Assembly (NCBI GenBank): GCA_963576735.1
Contig: OY755187.1
Location: forward strand, 620,001-684,000
Length of the DNA: 64,000 nt
Origin: Bedellia somnulentella
Lineage: Eukaryota; Arthropoda; Insecta; Lepidoptera; Bedelliidae
Reading direction: 5' to 3'
Part shown: positions 10,699-22,258 of the stretch, piece by piece
Layout of the letters: each line of letters starts with the position of its first letter
Position numbering within the stretch: the first letter of the stretch is position 1
Program-made: the position numbers and the translations under genes
Notes under the pieces: model-generated
Databases searched by the model: none
What the model was told of the DNA's origin: nothing
Seen by the model: only the letters and a program-made list of their open reading frames with translations

Positions 10699-11532
10699 CC
10701 CGCATACTTAGATAAAAATAAAAGAAGAAGATGCGGCGTGAACGTACAAATTGTCAACTAAATATGGGCCTTATCGGTTTATCACCACACCGCAATACAT
10801 CCATACGAACTGATACGAACACACACGCAGGGATATATCGTATCGTGTCACTCACTCACAGGTTTCGTATAGTCTGTCTCTGTCACTTAAACATGTCAGA
10901 TTTCAAGGATAAAATGGCCGAAATTAATAATATTTTGCTTGTAAATATATTTTTGGTGTACTTACGCATGAAACGTGATTCCCTGTGATTTGTTTTTACG
11001 CCTTGAATGATTTGTGCACTGAATAAAGGCACAACCAGGCATTTTATGCGCGAATTGTATGAAAATTTTAATTTCGATGTCAAAGATTATGTCAGCTCGT
11101 CGAGTCGAAGTATCGTAGCGGACTAAACTCGACTGAAGCAAACCAACCCAATTAACAATTTAAAGTCGTTCAATAGTTATGTTAACGTTATTTTGTTACC
11201 ACTGTTCGTAAAAGCTATGTCACACTAATGTTATAATAACGTTTACTAAACGCGAAAAGGGTCCCAATTATACGACCTTCAATGTTGTATAATGGTTATA
11301 CAAAAGTCAGAAGATGACTCCGTTAACGTCATTTAAAAGTCGTGTGAACGTTTATGAATTACCACTTTCATCGCGCAGTAGTAGCACCGTAACTTTACAA
11401 CTACCTGTTTGGTTATATTGCGGTCGTACAGATGTTTTTGAATTATTAAAACGTTTTATATGAGTCTAGTAACAACCCCTGAAAGGCTGCTTAATATTTC
11501 TTGTTAGTTGTTGTTTTTATTTGGAGATTTAA

Positions 11533-11783
11533 CATACATATATGCTCACGGCTATAAATCCCTAGAAGGGGTAGCCAGAGCTAAGGAATTGGAAATTCTT
11601 CAGCCACGTTTGGAAATTTTAGTGAGGAAAAGATGGTAAAAATAAAGGTTTTTGGTGATGGGTCTCCAACCGCGTCGCCCAAAAATCCAATAAAAAGCCC
11701 CAATACCCTTAGTCGCCTCTTACGACACCCGTGGGTAGAAAGGGGTAGCGACATTCTAAGCCGGCACTACACGGCAAGATTGG
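11533..11783 (+). repeat. CATA-headed dispersed repeat, copy 3
   Basis: Full-length copy with the usual order: ACATACATATA head, CTCACGGC, AGAAGGGGTAGCCAGAG, palindrome region, GGTGATGGGTCTCCAACC, GCCTCTTACGACACCCGTGG and TTCTAAGCCGGCACTACACG. Confidence 0.85.
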
Positions 11784-12197
11784 AGATTTAAGTGCAAGAT
11801 AAATAATTACAAGGAAGTAAGGGAAAAGAAATTAGAGTATTATGTGACTTTCATATTTTGCTTACAATATTTGTCTTTAATACCGTTTAGTTCGACTGGG
11901 AATTTAAGTTTTACGATAATATACCTATGTAAATACAATTCATATTTTCATGCCCCTTCTTAGTTTTGTGTTTAAAACATAATATTTTTATTACCAAAAA
12001 TAAATTTATTTTTAAAAATGTCAGACATATTGCTTTGGTTGCATACTTACCTCTTTATGACGTTTTAAAGACACAAAGTCTTTTTAAGGTTATATGAAGA
12101 CCATGCAATACGCCATTAAAGCTAGCTATTAGGGTTCCTTATAACATTTAATTATATTTTCATACATATATAACAAATAGCGTTGCAGTACAGATAC

Positions 12198-12270
12198 GCA
12201 GAAGAAAATTAAGACCTGATGTGGAGGTCTGAAAGCCGGGAACCTCCACATCCAGTCTTAGTTTTTCTGC
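12198..12270. other. 73-bp hairpin of precursor-miRNA size
   Basis: Arms 12198-12228 and 12242-12270 pair along about 29 bp (GCAGAAGAAAATTAAGACCT... against ...AGTCTTAGTTTTTCTGC) with few mismatches and a loop of about 13 nt. No terminal repeats or flanking duplications mark it as a transposon. It could be a miRNA-like or mirtron-like hairpin, or simply a tiny inverted repeat inside the 4.5-kb element. Confidence 0.6.
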
Positions 12271-12848
12271 ATTTTCATACTATGGCAATATTCGTTAATT
12301 AAAATTAAATAAATCGCCAAATGTAAAAGGTATGTAAATGTATTTTTATTATAGTTTTTTTTAATGTGTCAACATTAACCTAAATCAATCATCTTTAAAT
12401 TAATTTCAGGTAAAACCCATTCTTAGCAAAAGTAAAGAAAAATTTATAAGTAACTTATATCTGAAATATGGTTGAATATTTGTATCATATTCTAATTATT
12501 GTTTCAATAAGCATACAATTTTCTATTCATGATTTCACATGGTAATTAAAATACTTAAAATCAATAATTATATTTAATTTATTTTGAATAAATCCTTGAC
12601 AAAGTATGGACGAGAGGAACAAAATATACATATTCATTATAAGGAATGCCAACAATTTAACATTTGACATTCTCTACAAAATACGTAGATTCCGATTTAA
12701 TGATGTTATTCATATCACACATATGTATAAACTTTTGAGTGAAAGGTATTGTCTTTTTCATTATCTGTATCCAAGATTATATTATTCATTTCTTTTTACT
12801 GGACAGTGACAAGACAATGATCACTAAGATAGTCTTCTGAAAATATAG

Positions 12849-13003
12849 AATAGAATAGAATAGAAAACTCTTTATTGTACATCAAATATGGAAAAACAAT
12901 TACAAATACACAGAATGAATTAACAAAAGTACAATTGGCGGTCTTATCACTAAAAGCGATCTCTTCCAGACAACCTTTGAATGGAGAGGTCAATAAATTA
13001 GGG
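12849..13003 (-). repeat. LINE/SINE 3' tail fragment, lepidopteran type
   Basis: Reverse complement runs GGTTGTCTGGAAGAGATCGC, a short stem (GCTTTTAGTGAT), GACCGCCAATTGTAC and TGTACAATAAAGAG, and ends in a TTCTA microsatellite. I recognise this arrangement as a very common lepidopteran retrotransposon 3' end with its polyadenylation signal. Only the tail is present. Confidence 0.7.
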
Positions 13004-13141
13004 TCATGTGAGATAGATGTACAACAACATGGTGAAACTGATGACTATGCGTTAATCTGCATAAACAATACAACAATCCAGTCATACTTAAATCTAGTTA
13101 TAAAATAATAAACTATTAACAAACATATAAATACTATAATA

Positions 13142-13250
13142 CATTACATACATACATATACTCACGGCCACAAATCCCTGGAAGGGGTATCCAGAGCTAA
13201 AGAATTAGAAAATCCTCAGCCGCTCCTGGAAAATTGAGTAAGGAAAAGAA
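13142..13250 (+). repeat. CATA-headed dispersed repeat, copy 4, 5' part
   Basis: First half of the repeat, from CATACATACATATACTCACGG to TGAGTAAGGAAAAG. The second half is displaced 750 bp downstream at 13998-14131. Confidence 0.8.
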
Positions 13251-13997
13251 AGTGGCTAAATATATTGCGATTTGATGAAAGAGTAGCAACAAAAAGCTTT
13301 TTTTGAACTTAATTTAATTATAGTAAAGAAACAGTCATCTTTTCTGTTTAATACATAATTAATAAGATTGGACAATATTTTACTTAGCATTCTATGAAAA
13401 TACTTGTATCGAAATAGCTGTACTGTAATACGAGTAACATTCTAGGACATAGCTATTACTTATTACGAGAAAATAACTTTTATGAAAGTAACTAAATAAG
13501 TAAATCACTAATGAATATTAGATACGATTTGGTTCTTGCTATAAATACAGATTTACTGAAGCCATTTTCAAATCAGTCACAACGGCGGTATAATTTTTAT
13601 TTAGTATTTTAGACCTGAAAAACTGTTATTTGAGTAATAATTTATATCAAATTACATGTAAAATAGTTTATATTGTTAATAAATATACAGTTTTTAGCAG
13701 TTATACATGTTTTGGAAAAGAAAACTAACAAATTCCGCACTGCAGTACGCATTGCCGACGAGCAATTTTCAAGCAGTTCAAACGGTCTTTTTCGATGATT
13801 TCTAACCTATTCTTTTAACCAATAGTGAAAGAATACACACTCATTCATTCAAAAAAGTCGCATGCAAACGAATATAAATCGTATTTCATAACTAAAAAGA
13901 CTAAAATAATTTTTACTTAAGCGACTTGATATCGTGTGGCCGGGTCTCAGAGGAATATTTTGACTGACTCGATAACGCGACTGCGGGGCTTGACAGG
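13251..13997. other. About 750-bp insert splitting repeat copy 4
   Basis: Sequence between the two halves of the repeat. I found no frame, inverted ends or clear target duplication; it is AT-rich and its origin is unknown. Confidence 0.5.
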
Positions 13998-14131
13998 TTA
14001 AGTAAAGGTTGTTGGTGATGGGTCTCCAACCGCATCGACCAATAATCCCTTAAAAGCCCCAATACCGTTAGTCGCCTCTTACGTACAGAAACGGGGTAGT
14101 GCTATTCTAAGCCGACACTACACGGCGAGAA
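13998..14131 (+). repeat. CATA-headed dispersed repeat, copy 4, 3' part
   Basis: Second half: GTAAAGGTTGTTGGTGATGG, CTCCAACCGCATCGACC, GTCGCCTCTTACG and TTCTAAGCCGACACTACACG. Resumes where the part at 13142-13250 stops, give or take a few bases. Confidence 0.8.
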
Positions 14132-15263
14132 ATTAAAAACATTACATTTAAAAAAAAAAATATTATAATAAATACCAAAACAAAGATGACTGATGAAAAG
14201 TTTACCATATATTTTATGGTGGCCGCATTAGGAACACTTTTAACAAATTCAACTGTTTAACTGCTAACAAAATTAAATAAAATATCACATGTATTAAATA
14301 AAACCATTTTAACATTACTATTAAAATTTGTCAATCAATAAAACATTTACTGATATAAAGAAAATTCGATATCGTAAAAATCCTTAGCGATATTTTAATA
14401 CTTAATAAACTAAATTAGTACTGAACATTTGTTGCTCTTGCGTTGTACCCTTTTCTTCTTTAACATTATTTGTGGTTAATACCAAGGTAGCCTTGTACTT
14501 TTTAATAATTCGTAAAGTCGAGATACTGTTTTTTTGAAAGCTCCACTATGTTTAAGTTTTCTCCATGAATAATTCGATATCATTTTTCGCATCAAACGTT
14601 ACGTAAATATGGCGGCCAAGGCGTTTTAAGGTCAAAACTTAACTCTAATGTGACTACAAAGTCAGGGCATGACATTAAATGGACATAATGTAATATAAAA
14701 GTTATATTTGAGTTGCAATCAAACAACCAAGTCATTTAAGTGTCTTCAATTGACTGCTGTATGACATACTAGTGACCGTTCTATAAACGTCAATGTTAAA
14801 ACCTGTATACAACTACTGCATTATATAAATGTCATATAATGGTTTGCCAAGCACCAAATTTTGTCAGTTGGAAACGTTTATTCGACTGTAACGTTAGTAT
14901 GACTATTGCGTGGTCGTACAAACGTATTAGCTAAAACTTAAATAAAACGTTATATACTTTAGTCTTGCCAACGTTGCTATGACTAGTTTAATATAACATA
15001 TTCGTCGCACGACTAATTAGTTAAATTAAATACGTCTATTGGACCTAGTAATCATCTAATTACTGTTATAGGACAGCTATTCAACTTTATGTCGTACAAA
15101 TAATGACTTATACGATGTTTTTGTTTATTGGGAAGTACATTGTACTCAGTTTAGTAGGACCGCGCGCGGGCAGAGGTTGCCGCATCTTCTTCTTATTGTT
15201 TTTATCTAAGCCCGCATATTGATATGCAAATCGATTAATTTGATAATTATCGACCAACTAGTA

Positions 15264-15397
15264 TAATGAAACACGGTTATTGTTTCGAACAGACTGACAT
15301 TTATTTCATAAAAGTATTGGAGGTAAAATAAAGTTGCACATTCCATACACTAGATGCCGCTACAATACACTTATTATTTTGTTACAAAATTTTAATA
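15264..15397 (-). repeat. Copia 3' LTR (about 134 bp)
   Basis: Lies just after a purine-rich tract (AAGTGGTGG on the minus strand, 15398-15406). Its outer 40 bp, starting TAATGAAAC-CGGTTATTG, match the 5' LTR remnant at 34758-34797. The length is inferred from the tract and that match. Confidence 0.7.
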
Positions 15398-15476
15398 CCA
15401 CCACTTAACAAAATAATCTAAAAACACACTAACAAAGTTTACAATAGGTAAGTGTTACAATAATGTGAAAATCAAC

Positions 15477-15617
15477 ACAACTCTACTAAACCTATTTTCT
15501 TCAAAAAATTATAATGTTTAATTTTACACAAAGTTTTCGTAAACATATCAGCTGGCATGTTTGATGTTGTTAAATACTCAATTTTTACCAAATTATTTGC
15601 AACTGCCTCTCTAATAA
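15477..15617 (-). pseudogene. Copia pol, extreme C-terminus (RNase H end)
   Basis: Reads VKIEYLTTSNMPADMFTKTL and then KKIGLVEL to a stop: the conserved Y-T-ADxFTKxL ending of Copia polyproteins. It is separated from the preceding HIDVRFHFIRD segment (about 20090) by the LINE insertion. The two edges share an ATTnGAGA-like word that may be a diverged target duplication. Confidence 0.85.
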
Positions 15618-15730
15618 ATATAATATATAATAAATAAATTCTTTATTTCAAATCACTTTAAAATCCATAAAATGTTAGTAACTGTACACTTAGAGTCTAC
15701 TGTTAGTACCTACCCTAGATATAAACACTA

Positions 15731-16933
15731 TTATTTACAACATTTGCCGCCCTTAACACAATGTACCCTAATCCACTGCAGGACGTAGGGACAATCATAC
15801 CTGTCAGGGATCGTGGCCAGGACGGTGTTGGGGCTGACGCGAATGCTGGCGAGCGCGCCGGCGCAGCGCCGCCTGATGATGGCGGACGTGGATGGAACGC
15901 TCGCTTCGGCCAACATTCCTGAGGCACTGCATCGCCACGGCAGACCCATCACCGCCCTGAACGCGTTGTTATATTGGACCCGCAGAGCGCTGTAGGACTT
16001 AAGCGTATAATTGGCCCAGAGACTGCAGGTATAAAAAGATGTACAGTACGCTCTAAATAAGGTAATTCGTACTGGTTTAGAACATGCTGCGAATCTCCAT
16101 GCCAGCATGTTAGCTCTTACCGACAGCGCTCTGCGTTCCCTCTCCATGTCCATATCGTCCTTCAGGTCCTCCGTCACGTAATGACCGAGATATTTAAAAA
16201 ATGTTACACGTTTTATTGGTTTCCCGTACAACGTCAAAGGAACCTCGGATGTCTGCTTGTTTCCAGATTTGAAAACAAGTAGTTCAGTTTTTTTGACATT
16301 GTACAGGATGCCGTGCGTGCAAGCATACCTCTCACAAACTGCCACCAATTTCCTAAGACCTCCAATCGTAGGGCTCAGCAGAACCATATCATCGGCATAA
16401 CTCAGATTGTTCATACAGGTATCTTCTACGAAACATCCGGCACGTTGCCTGCTGAGCTCTACGATTAGGGCATCCATGTAAATACTAAAAAGGCGGGGAG
16501 AGCTTAATCCTCCCTGCCGGACGCCGCACTCCATCCTATACGCTTCCGAGAAGACCCCGGCCCACTTTACTACATTGTGCTGATGTCCGTACCAGTACTG
16601 AAAAATACAGACCAATTCCCTCGGCAAACCGGATTCCAGGAGCTTTTGCCACAGCACATCATAGCTTACCAAATCAAAAGCTTTGGTCAAGTCCAAGAAG
16701 CATCCATAACCAGGAGTACTTCTCCTGGTATAGTAGGAGACGGTGTGCTTAAGAGCCATTATCGCACTCTCGGTAGACAGACCAGCCCTGAAACCGAATT
16801 GGGCATCCTGCAAGACTGCAACTTTGCAGGCGTAGGTCAAGCACACCGTCCAATACTTTTGAAACCACAGTTGCCAATGAAATAGGCCTATAGTTTGAGC
16901 ATTTGGACATGTCACCCGTCTTATTCTTAGCAA
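15731..16933 (-). pseudogene. LINE reverse transcriptase, palm and C-terminal region
   Basis: About 400 codons. DAQFGFRAGLSTESAI, then FLDLTKAFDLVSYDVLW, VRQGGLSSPRLFSIYMDALI and NLSYADDMVLLS (catalytic YADD). The C-terminal region has NVKKTELLVF and FFKYLGHYV. The first 40 or so residues are out of frame; the true frame joins the upstream ORF by a frameshift near 16850. The product ends at a normal-looking stop near the 3' end. Confidence 0.85.
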
Positions 16934-17663
16934 CCGGTACTACTATAGTCTTCATTAGATCCTCTGGCAGGTATGAGTGCCCTATACATAGGCTATAGAA
17001 CATCGATAATACACGCGGCAGATGAGGTCCAGCATTTCTCAAATGTTCAACACTGAGACCGTCATGCCCTGGTGATTTCCCGCCTTTTAGTCGTTTAAGA
17101 GCCTCAAGTACTTGCTTTGATGTAATTCTTTCATAAGTATTGCTAGTACAGGTTGATGCACCACGGGCATGCGACGACGGTCCCAGCGGTGAATTCACTG
17201 TAAAACTACTCTTAAACAACTCAGCAATATCTTTATGTTCGGACTTTCCCTCCACGCTCGCAGGTAAGCCCGACCCAGCCTGTAAGTTATTAGTATGCTT
17301 CCAAAAGCTTTTGAAATTACCGTTGGAATGGTGAGAGGCAATTATGTCAAGCTTGATTTGATCTTGATGCTTTTGACACCAACGCAATTTAGATTTAAAT
17401 ATAGCACGCGTCCTAGCCATAGATTCATAGATAGGGCCCACACAGGGTCTATCGTACCAGTCCCACGTTAAAAAATTACGTCGGGCCTCCCTGTGAGCCT
17501 CGGATACATGCCTATTCCAACCTATAACATTCCTTGTAATTTTTTCCCGAGGAAAAATCGATTCTGAAGCACTTAAAGATAAAGCATTAATTATGTCATT
17601 ATAAAACTGGTCTATAATTTGCCTATGTTCTAATTCATTGCATATATTATCACAACAGACCAG
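16855..17663 (-). pseudogene. LINE linker and RT fingers
   Basis: CDNICNELEHRQIIDQFYND, then a linker with WYDRPCVGPIYESMARTR, and the RT entry motifs LKRLKGGKSPGHDGLSVEHL and CSNYRPISLATVVSKVLD. An ATG-started frame extends upstream to 17801, but that part belongs to the inserted LTR element. A frameshift near 16850 separates it from the palm. Confidence 0.8.
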
Positions 17664-17857
17664 TATCAGCCCCCTCTGCCTATCGGGACGGCGGATGATC
17701 GGTTCCAGCCCAAGGACGGTTTTTCCACTTCCAAAGTGTGAGTAAAGAGTTAGAAAGTGAATAAATAAAGTCTCAAAAGTGCGAAAGTGCGTATATTCCA
17801 AAGTGTCGTATTATTAGGTATCGCGAATAATAACAAAACATAGACTTTATTCTAAGT

Positions 17858-17899
17858 AATAAACGTATATCCAACAAGTACACTCGTCTATCAATTACA
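17858..17899 (+). repeat. Inverted LTR fragment, tail-to-tail with the LTR at 17909
   Basis: AGTAATAAACGTATATCCAA... to ...CAATTACA is a diverged, plus-oriented copy of the 3' end of the adjacent minus-oriented LTR. The two ends are separated only by TCATTGCATGGCAA, so they form an imperfect palindrome of roughly 105 bp. Confidence 0.75.
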
Positions 17900-17908
17900 T
17901 CATTGCAT

Positions 17909-18033
17909 GGCAATGTAGTAATTGAAAGACGTGTTTGCTTGTTGGATATAGGTTTATTACTACTTAATACTTATGACTAACATACAATATATAATGGCAA
18001 GAGGGGGACAAGATGCACTCACACTACACCACA
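17909..18033 (-). repeat. 3' LTR of the non-coding LTR element
   Basis: Begins TGTGGTGTAGTG and ends ...CTACATTGC on the minus strand. Aligns over its whole length with 19842-19965. The polypurine tract lies directly beside it at 18034-18045. Confidence 0.85.
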
Positions 18034-19841
18034 CCTTCCCCCTTTGCAAATAAAAAATATATTTATAAATAACATATTTTTTTTAAGAAATTATTATCCA
18101 TTAATCTATTTACTAAGAATCGAATATCAAATAGAAATAAAAATTGAATTTAACCTTTTTTAGAACTTGCTTATCTATTTAATAAAACTTAACTACTATA
18201 CTTAAATAAATCTATTGGTAAAATCCGGGATAAGTCGAACAAATCGTAGGCCAAACGATTTGCTGCGTAATCAATCACACAATCAAGTAAATTTTTAAAT
18301 ACATGCCATAGTACTGTTATCACATAAAGATTTTTTTATACATTTCAACTTTGTAATAGTCATTAACTTTATTATATTTCATTATGTTTTTACAATATTC
18401 TCTCTTATATTTTTAATTTTTATCACATATTTAAAATAGCTGTGGACTACCATGCTTCCTTCTCAAGTCATATATTTATTTATTCTTCATCTTTTATCAA
18501 TATCACTTATCAAGGTACACAAATTACTTCAATGGGTCGGCCGCCCTTTTATTATATAATATGCATTCATTTTATTATATTTCAAGGTACAAATTAAAAC
18601 ATTCGCAATACATGCGCCATTATATACTCAAAAATAACAGTCTCTCTCTTTTAACATTCTTACGATGTCCAATTTTCTTCACGAAGGGTATTCAACCGCG
18701 TCATGATCAGATAAAAGGATTCAGAGATCTGCTTTGTACCTTGGTGTACCTTGTATGACTTAATATACTTCTTTCCAAAACCTTTCATTATTTTACGTTC
18801 AATATTTAGTTATCAATTGGTAAATAATCGAAATAACATTTGAGTGATCAAGTCAAATGTACATCAAAAACTTATCAATTGAAACTACCATACTACAAAC
18901 TGCATTTCATAAACTTTCAAATCCATCATACTAACTTTGGCTACATTCCATTACCTTTTTAAATCATAACAATCACATCACCTTACCATCTCAATCATAC
19001 CACACACAGCGATCACTTCATAGAATTCTTCACGCCATATATGTATGCAACGCTATCTCTTCCATCGCCGTACCAAAACATACGCAAATATCAGCCTAGC
19101 AACAGCCATCCGAGAACACATTCCTTTACCTATATTCTTAGTTTCATACTTCAGTAAACCTCACTTTTTATATTTTTCAATAATATCAATTCATTTGACT
19201 TTACTAACAAATTTCCTTTCACTTCCACCATGCTTATTTAATGTTTTCTTTAGCAATACACCACAATAATCCACTTCGTTTCTTTGACAGTATGAAAATT
19301 ATTTTGAAAAACAAAATTACTTTATCACAAATACTACATAGCTCAGACAGGCTAACAAAACATTTAATGCAAACCTTTTTTTATGTAACATAGTTCACAT
19401 CGTATATCTTACTATATTATTCTCGCATAGTAACTGTCTTTTCAACGTTAATTTAAAATGATTCGTAAGCGCACTAAGAATAGTAAAATTATATTATATT
19501 GTTATACAGTTTCTAATTAGTAAAGATTTTAACTGAATTAATAAAAAATCCCTAAATAATGAAATTACTTCTACTTCTATTTTAATTTATACGAATGATA
19601 GATTAATCTTAAAATTAACTATCGATAAAACTAAACCTTAAATTCAATGTCACTGTATTCACACACGGACACAATTAATATTCTTATAATTCAGCCACTG
19701 AAAGATTTTCTTGCCAATGAAAGACATCCATATGAGGGTCACTTCATCTGAGATACGTCAGCTAGAGTCCATACTGGTATGTTTGGGATGGTAAGGTAAT
19801 GTGATTGTTATGATTTAAAAAAGGGCAGGCAGGGTCGCCAT
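18034..19841. other. Interior of the non-coding LTR element
   Basis: AT-rich, with only short frames (for example 65 codons at 18561 and 74 at 19045) and no retroviral motifs. Polypurine tract at 18034-18045; primer-binding-site-like sequence at about 19824-19841. Confidence 0.7.
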
Positions 19842-19965
19842 GCAATGTAGTAATTGAAAGACGTGTTTGCTTGTTGGATATAGGTTTATTACTACTTAAT
19901 ACTTATGACTAACATACAATATATAATGGCAAGAGGGGGACAAGATGCACTCACACTACACCACA
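19842..19965 (-). repeat. 5' LTR of the non-coding LTR element
   Basis: Same sequence as 17909-18033 apart from a one-base difference near the inner end. Followed on the minus strand by the TGGCGACCC primer-binding-site-like sequence. Its start abuts the LINE coding fragment ending SELGH. Confidence 0.85.
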
Positions 19966-20087
19966 GTGCCCTAATTCTGATGGAAAATCAATACATTTTA
20001 GCCTACTATTACACAATTCATTATACCTAACCACTTGTTCTTCATTTCGATGACCCCACTGTACAGAATTTTGATTTCCATAAAACT

Positions 20088-20264
20088 CGTCTCGAATAAA
20101 ATGAAATCTTACATCAATATGTTTTCTTCTTTTATCATACATACAATTTTCTGAAAGCTTTTTAGCACTTTGATTATCATTACATAATATAACTGGGAGG
20201 TTTTTTCTATTTATAAGTTCACACTCTTTACTGGTCTCACAGACAGCTATATATTCGGCCTCTG
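20088..20264 (-). pseudogene. Copia RNase H segment
   Basis: TTAEAEYIAVCETSKE, the ILCNDNQSAKKL motif and KRRKHIDVRFHFIRD are hallmark Copia RNase H signatures (catalytic E in AEAEY and D in NDNQSA). Joined upstream, across the hAT insertion, to ALSSTEA at 24488-24510. Confidence 0.9.
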
Positions 20265-21616
20265 CAGTGGTCTCGAACGTCATAGAGCGAGATCGGTAGA
20301 ATTGCCAGCTAAAATCGGTATAATTGCACCCAAAATCGGTATTTGACAAAAAAAATATACAATATTCAATTAAATTCGTTTATTTATTTTTAAAAAACTT
20401 ACAGACTAATTTGTAACAATCATAATTATTTTTTATACCAATATTCTTTGACCATAGCCGCGGTTATTTTCGAATTAATTTCAAAATCGTAACAATTAGC
20501 TGTATTAAAGAGTCGTTTTGAATGCAATAGACCAATCATTGATTCAGTAGACAACCTAAAAAAAATATATTAAATTTGAAACTATTTATTTTAAAGGTTT
20601 TTAACATTTATAATTATAATACAAAGGGGTATTAATCTATACTTATCTCTATACTAGATTGTGGCCCCTAGGGAGTCTAATATAAGATTTTACAATATTT
20701 ACAGGACTAAAATGTCATAAATTAATCAACAAAAATAATTAAAAATATCTTATTTATTTAGAGGTGGAGGGCGATGGGTTCACACATTTACCATCAATAA
20801 AGTATTTTTAATGCACTTTTCATTATTATTTTTTTTAAATTAATAAGGTCAAGACTTAGTTAGCAAGTGGTTAAGTTTAGGAGGCAATATGTGAGTCCAC
20901 ACCCTCCTCCCGTATTTCGCTGCTTTGTTTTTAAAAGATTAATATGTGAAAATATGCGTACAACGATCAAAATTCAACAGTAGCCTTTAAAGATATTGTA
21001 TTTAGTGAATACAGCCAGTTATCATTACTTAAATCAAACCATTTTTGTAAATAAGTCAAACATTTGTTTATACACAATAAAAAAATAGTGTTAATTTTAT
21101 TATACAAGTCAGGTGATGATTGTTCAAGAGGTTTTAATTTCTGTTTTGTTGTATAGCCAAAATGGTTTAGCCTTTTTTTCTTGGCATCTACTTTTTGCTT
21201 TTTACGTGGGGGGTGCTTGGGTTATATTCTTGATCTGCATTATTTTGTTCCTCAATTATGTCATCCATTACAAATTGGATAAAACAAATAAGAACAAGTC
21301 ACGACACAGTGGAAACAAAATCAATGTAACCGGTAACCTTAAACTCCGGACAACTCAAAATAACTTGTGACTTGACATTGACAAATTTAATGTAATGAAT
21401 GACATTAGTGGCTGGGTTCAGAAACGTTCGAATATGGATTGAGAAATCGGTGATACCAACATAATAACAGTAAATAGAGGACTTTTTTATTATGATCAAG
21501 GTTTTTGCGTATTATTACAGACGTGCACTAAACATTTTGTAAAAAAGAGTATTTTAGCGTACTTTATTAGTGTTATAGATTATAGAGTACGACCACATAA
21601 TATAGCGGACAATACT

Positions 21617-21871
21617 CTATTTTAGAGTTCGGTTGGCAACCCTAACGTTAGCGAATGAATGGGGAAGTGATAAAATATTAAAGATGAAATTAGACAACAA
21701 TGGAAACATTTGAGTTTCATCGCCACGCTTTAGTAAACTTACTTCATCCCAAAATAGTTCTACAACATCAGTAAATGTTTTTATTTGTTCACAAATTCTT
21801 AAAATGCGCCACTCTGTATCAATTTCCTGGAAATCATTGCTGTGAACAATATTGGGAAAAAGCCTACTCAC
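21617..21871 (-). pseudogene. hAT transposase, C-terminal fragment
   Basis: Short frame with LPLLSNFIFNILSLPHSFANV, resembling the hAT dimerisation region (LP-SxAxVER), with the usual following motif degraded. Supports the hAT assignment of the surrounding element. Confidence 0.6.
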
Positions 21872-22258
21872 AAGAACTATCTAAGCAGTTTTGCCAATTT
21901 TAATATTTTTTGGAACAATTATGTTTAAACCTTTTATTGGTTTAATTTTCAATGGAAACCGCGTGGTTATTTTCTTGCAAGATTCGATATAAAAATCTAA
22001 GCATCTGCATTTAAACAAATTTACTTGATTCTGAGTTTAGATTTTCTGAACTACTTAGTAGTGTATTAGACGCAGCAGCTCCATAGTGTACGTCATCAAT
22101 ATTCATAAAATTTCTGGGATTCTTAAAACCAACATTTTCGATTAGAGTGCTAGTTAAATATTATCTTTTTAAAAAACAATCAAAATAGTTTTTAATGTTC
22201 CAGTCCATTAGTTTTTTCATATAAATTATGAATTTTCGGGTGTTCTGCTTGCATTTCT

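Larger units (their letters stand above)
10699..15218. mobile_element. 4.5-kb non-coding DNA transposon with 31-32 bp TIRs and 8-bp target duplication
   Basis: CCCGCATA occurs directly repeated at 10699-10706 and 15211-15218. Immediately inside are inverted repeats: CTTAGATAAAAATAAAAGAA continuing to GATGCGGC (31 bp, from 10707), and a 32-bp partner ending at 15210 that differs by an indel and few bases. An 8-bp duplication is typical of hAT and P superfamilies, and a 31-bp TIR recalls P, but the CTTAGATA end fits neither consensus well. No transposase frame was found. Subterminal zones (11.1-11.5 and 14.58-15.04 kb) are rich in AACGTY. It has received several other inserts. Confidence 0.8.
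17664..19965 (-). mobile_element. Non-coding LTR retrotransposon (TRIM/LARD-like)
   Basis: Two near-identical direct repeats (17909-18033 and 19842-19965) flank about 1.8 kb with no protein signature. On the minus strand the right LTR is followed by TGGCGACCCTGCCTGCCC, a primer-binding-site-like sequence, and the left LTR is preceded by a clean polypurine tract, AAAGGGGGAAGG. These are the cis signals for mobilisation without any gag or pol, so a non-autonomous element is inferred. An extra 245 bp (17664-17908) with an inverted LTR fragment adjoins the left end. No clear target duplication. Confidence 0.8.
15618..20089 (-). mobile_element. 5'-truncated LINE inside Copia, itself interrupted
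   Basis: 3' end at 15618 with a TAAATA-type tail; the 5' part is at 19966-20089 (RYNELCNSRLKCIDFPSELGH). The reading continues at about 17663 with CDNICNELEHRQIIDQFYND, so 17664-19965 is an insert. The RT is of the type I associate with lepidopteran CR1/Zenon LINEs. Truncated within the linker after the endonuclease. Confidence 0.75.

Noticed and set aside
17664..17801. N-terminal extension of the LINE frame from ATG 17801
   Set aside because: The LINE reading continues instead at 19966-20089 (SELGH to CDNICNELEH); 17664-17801 belongs to the inserted LTR element.
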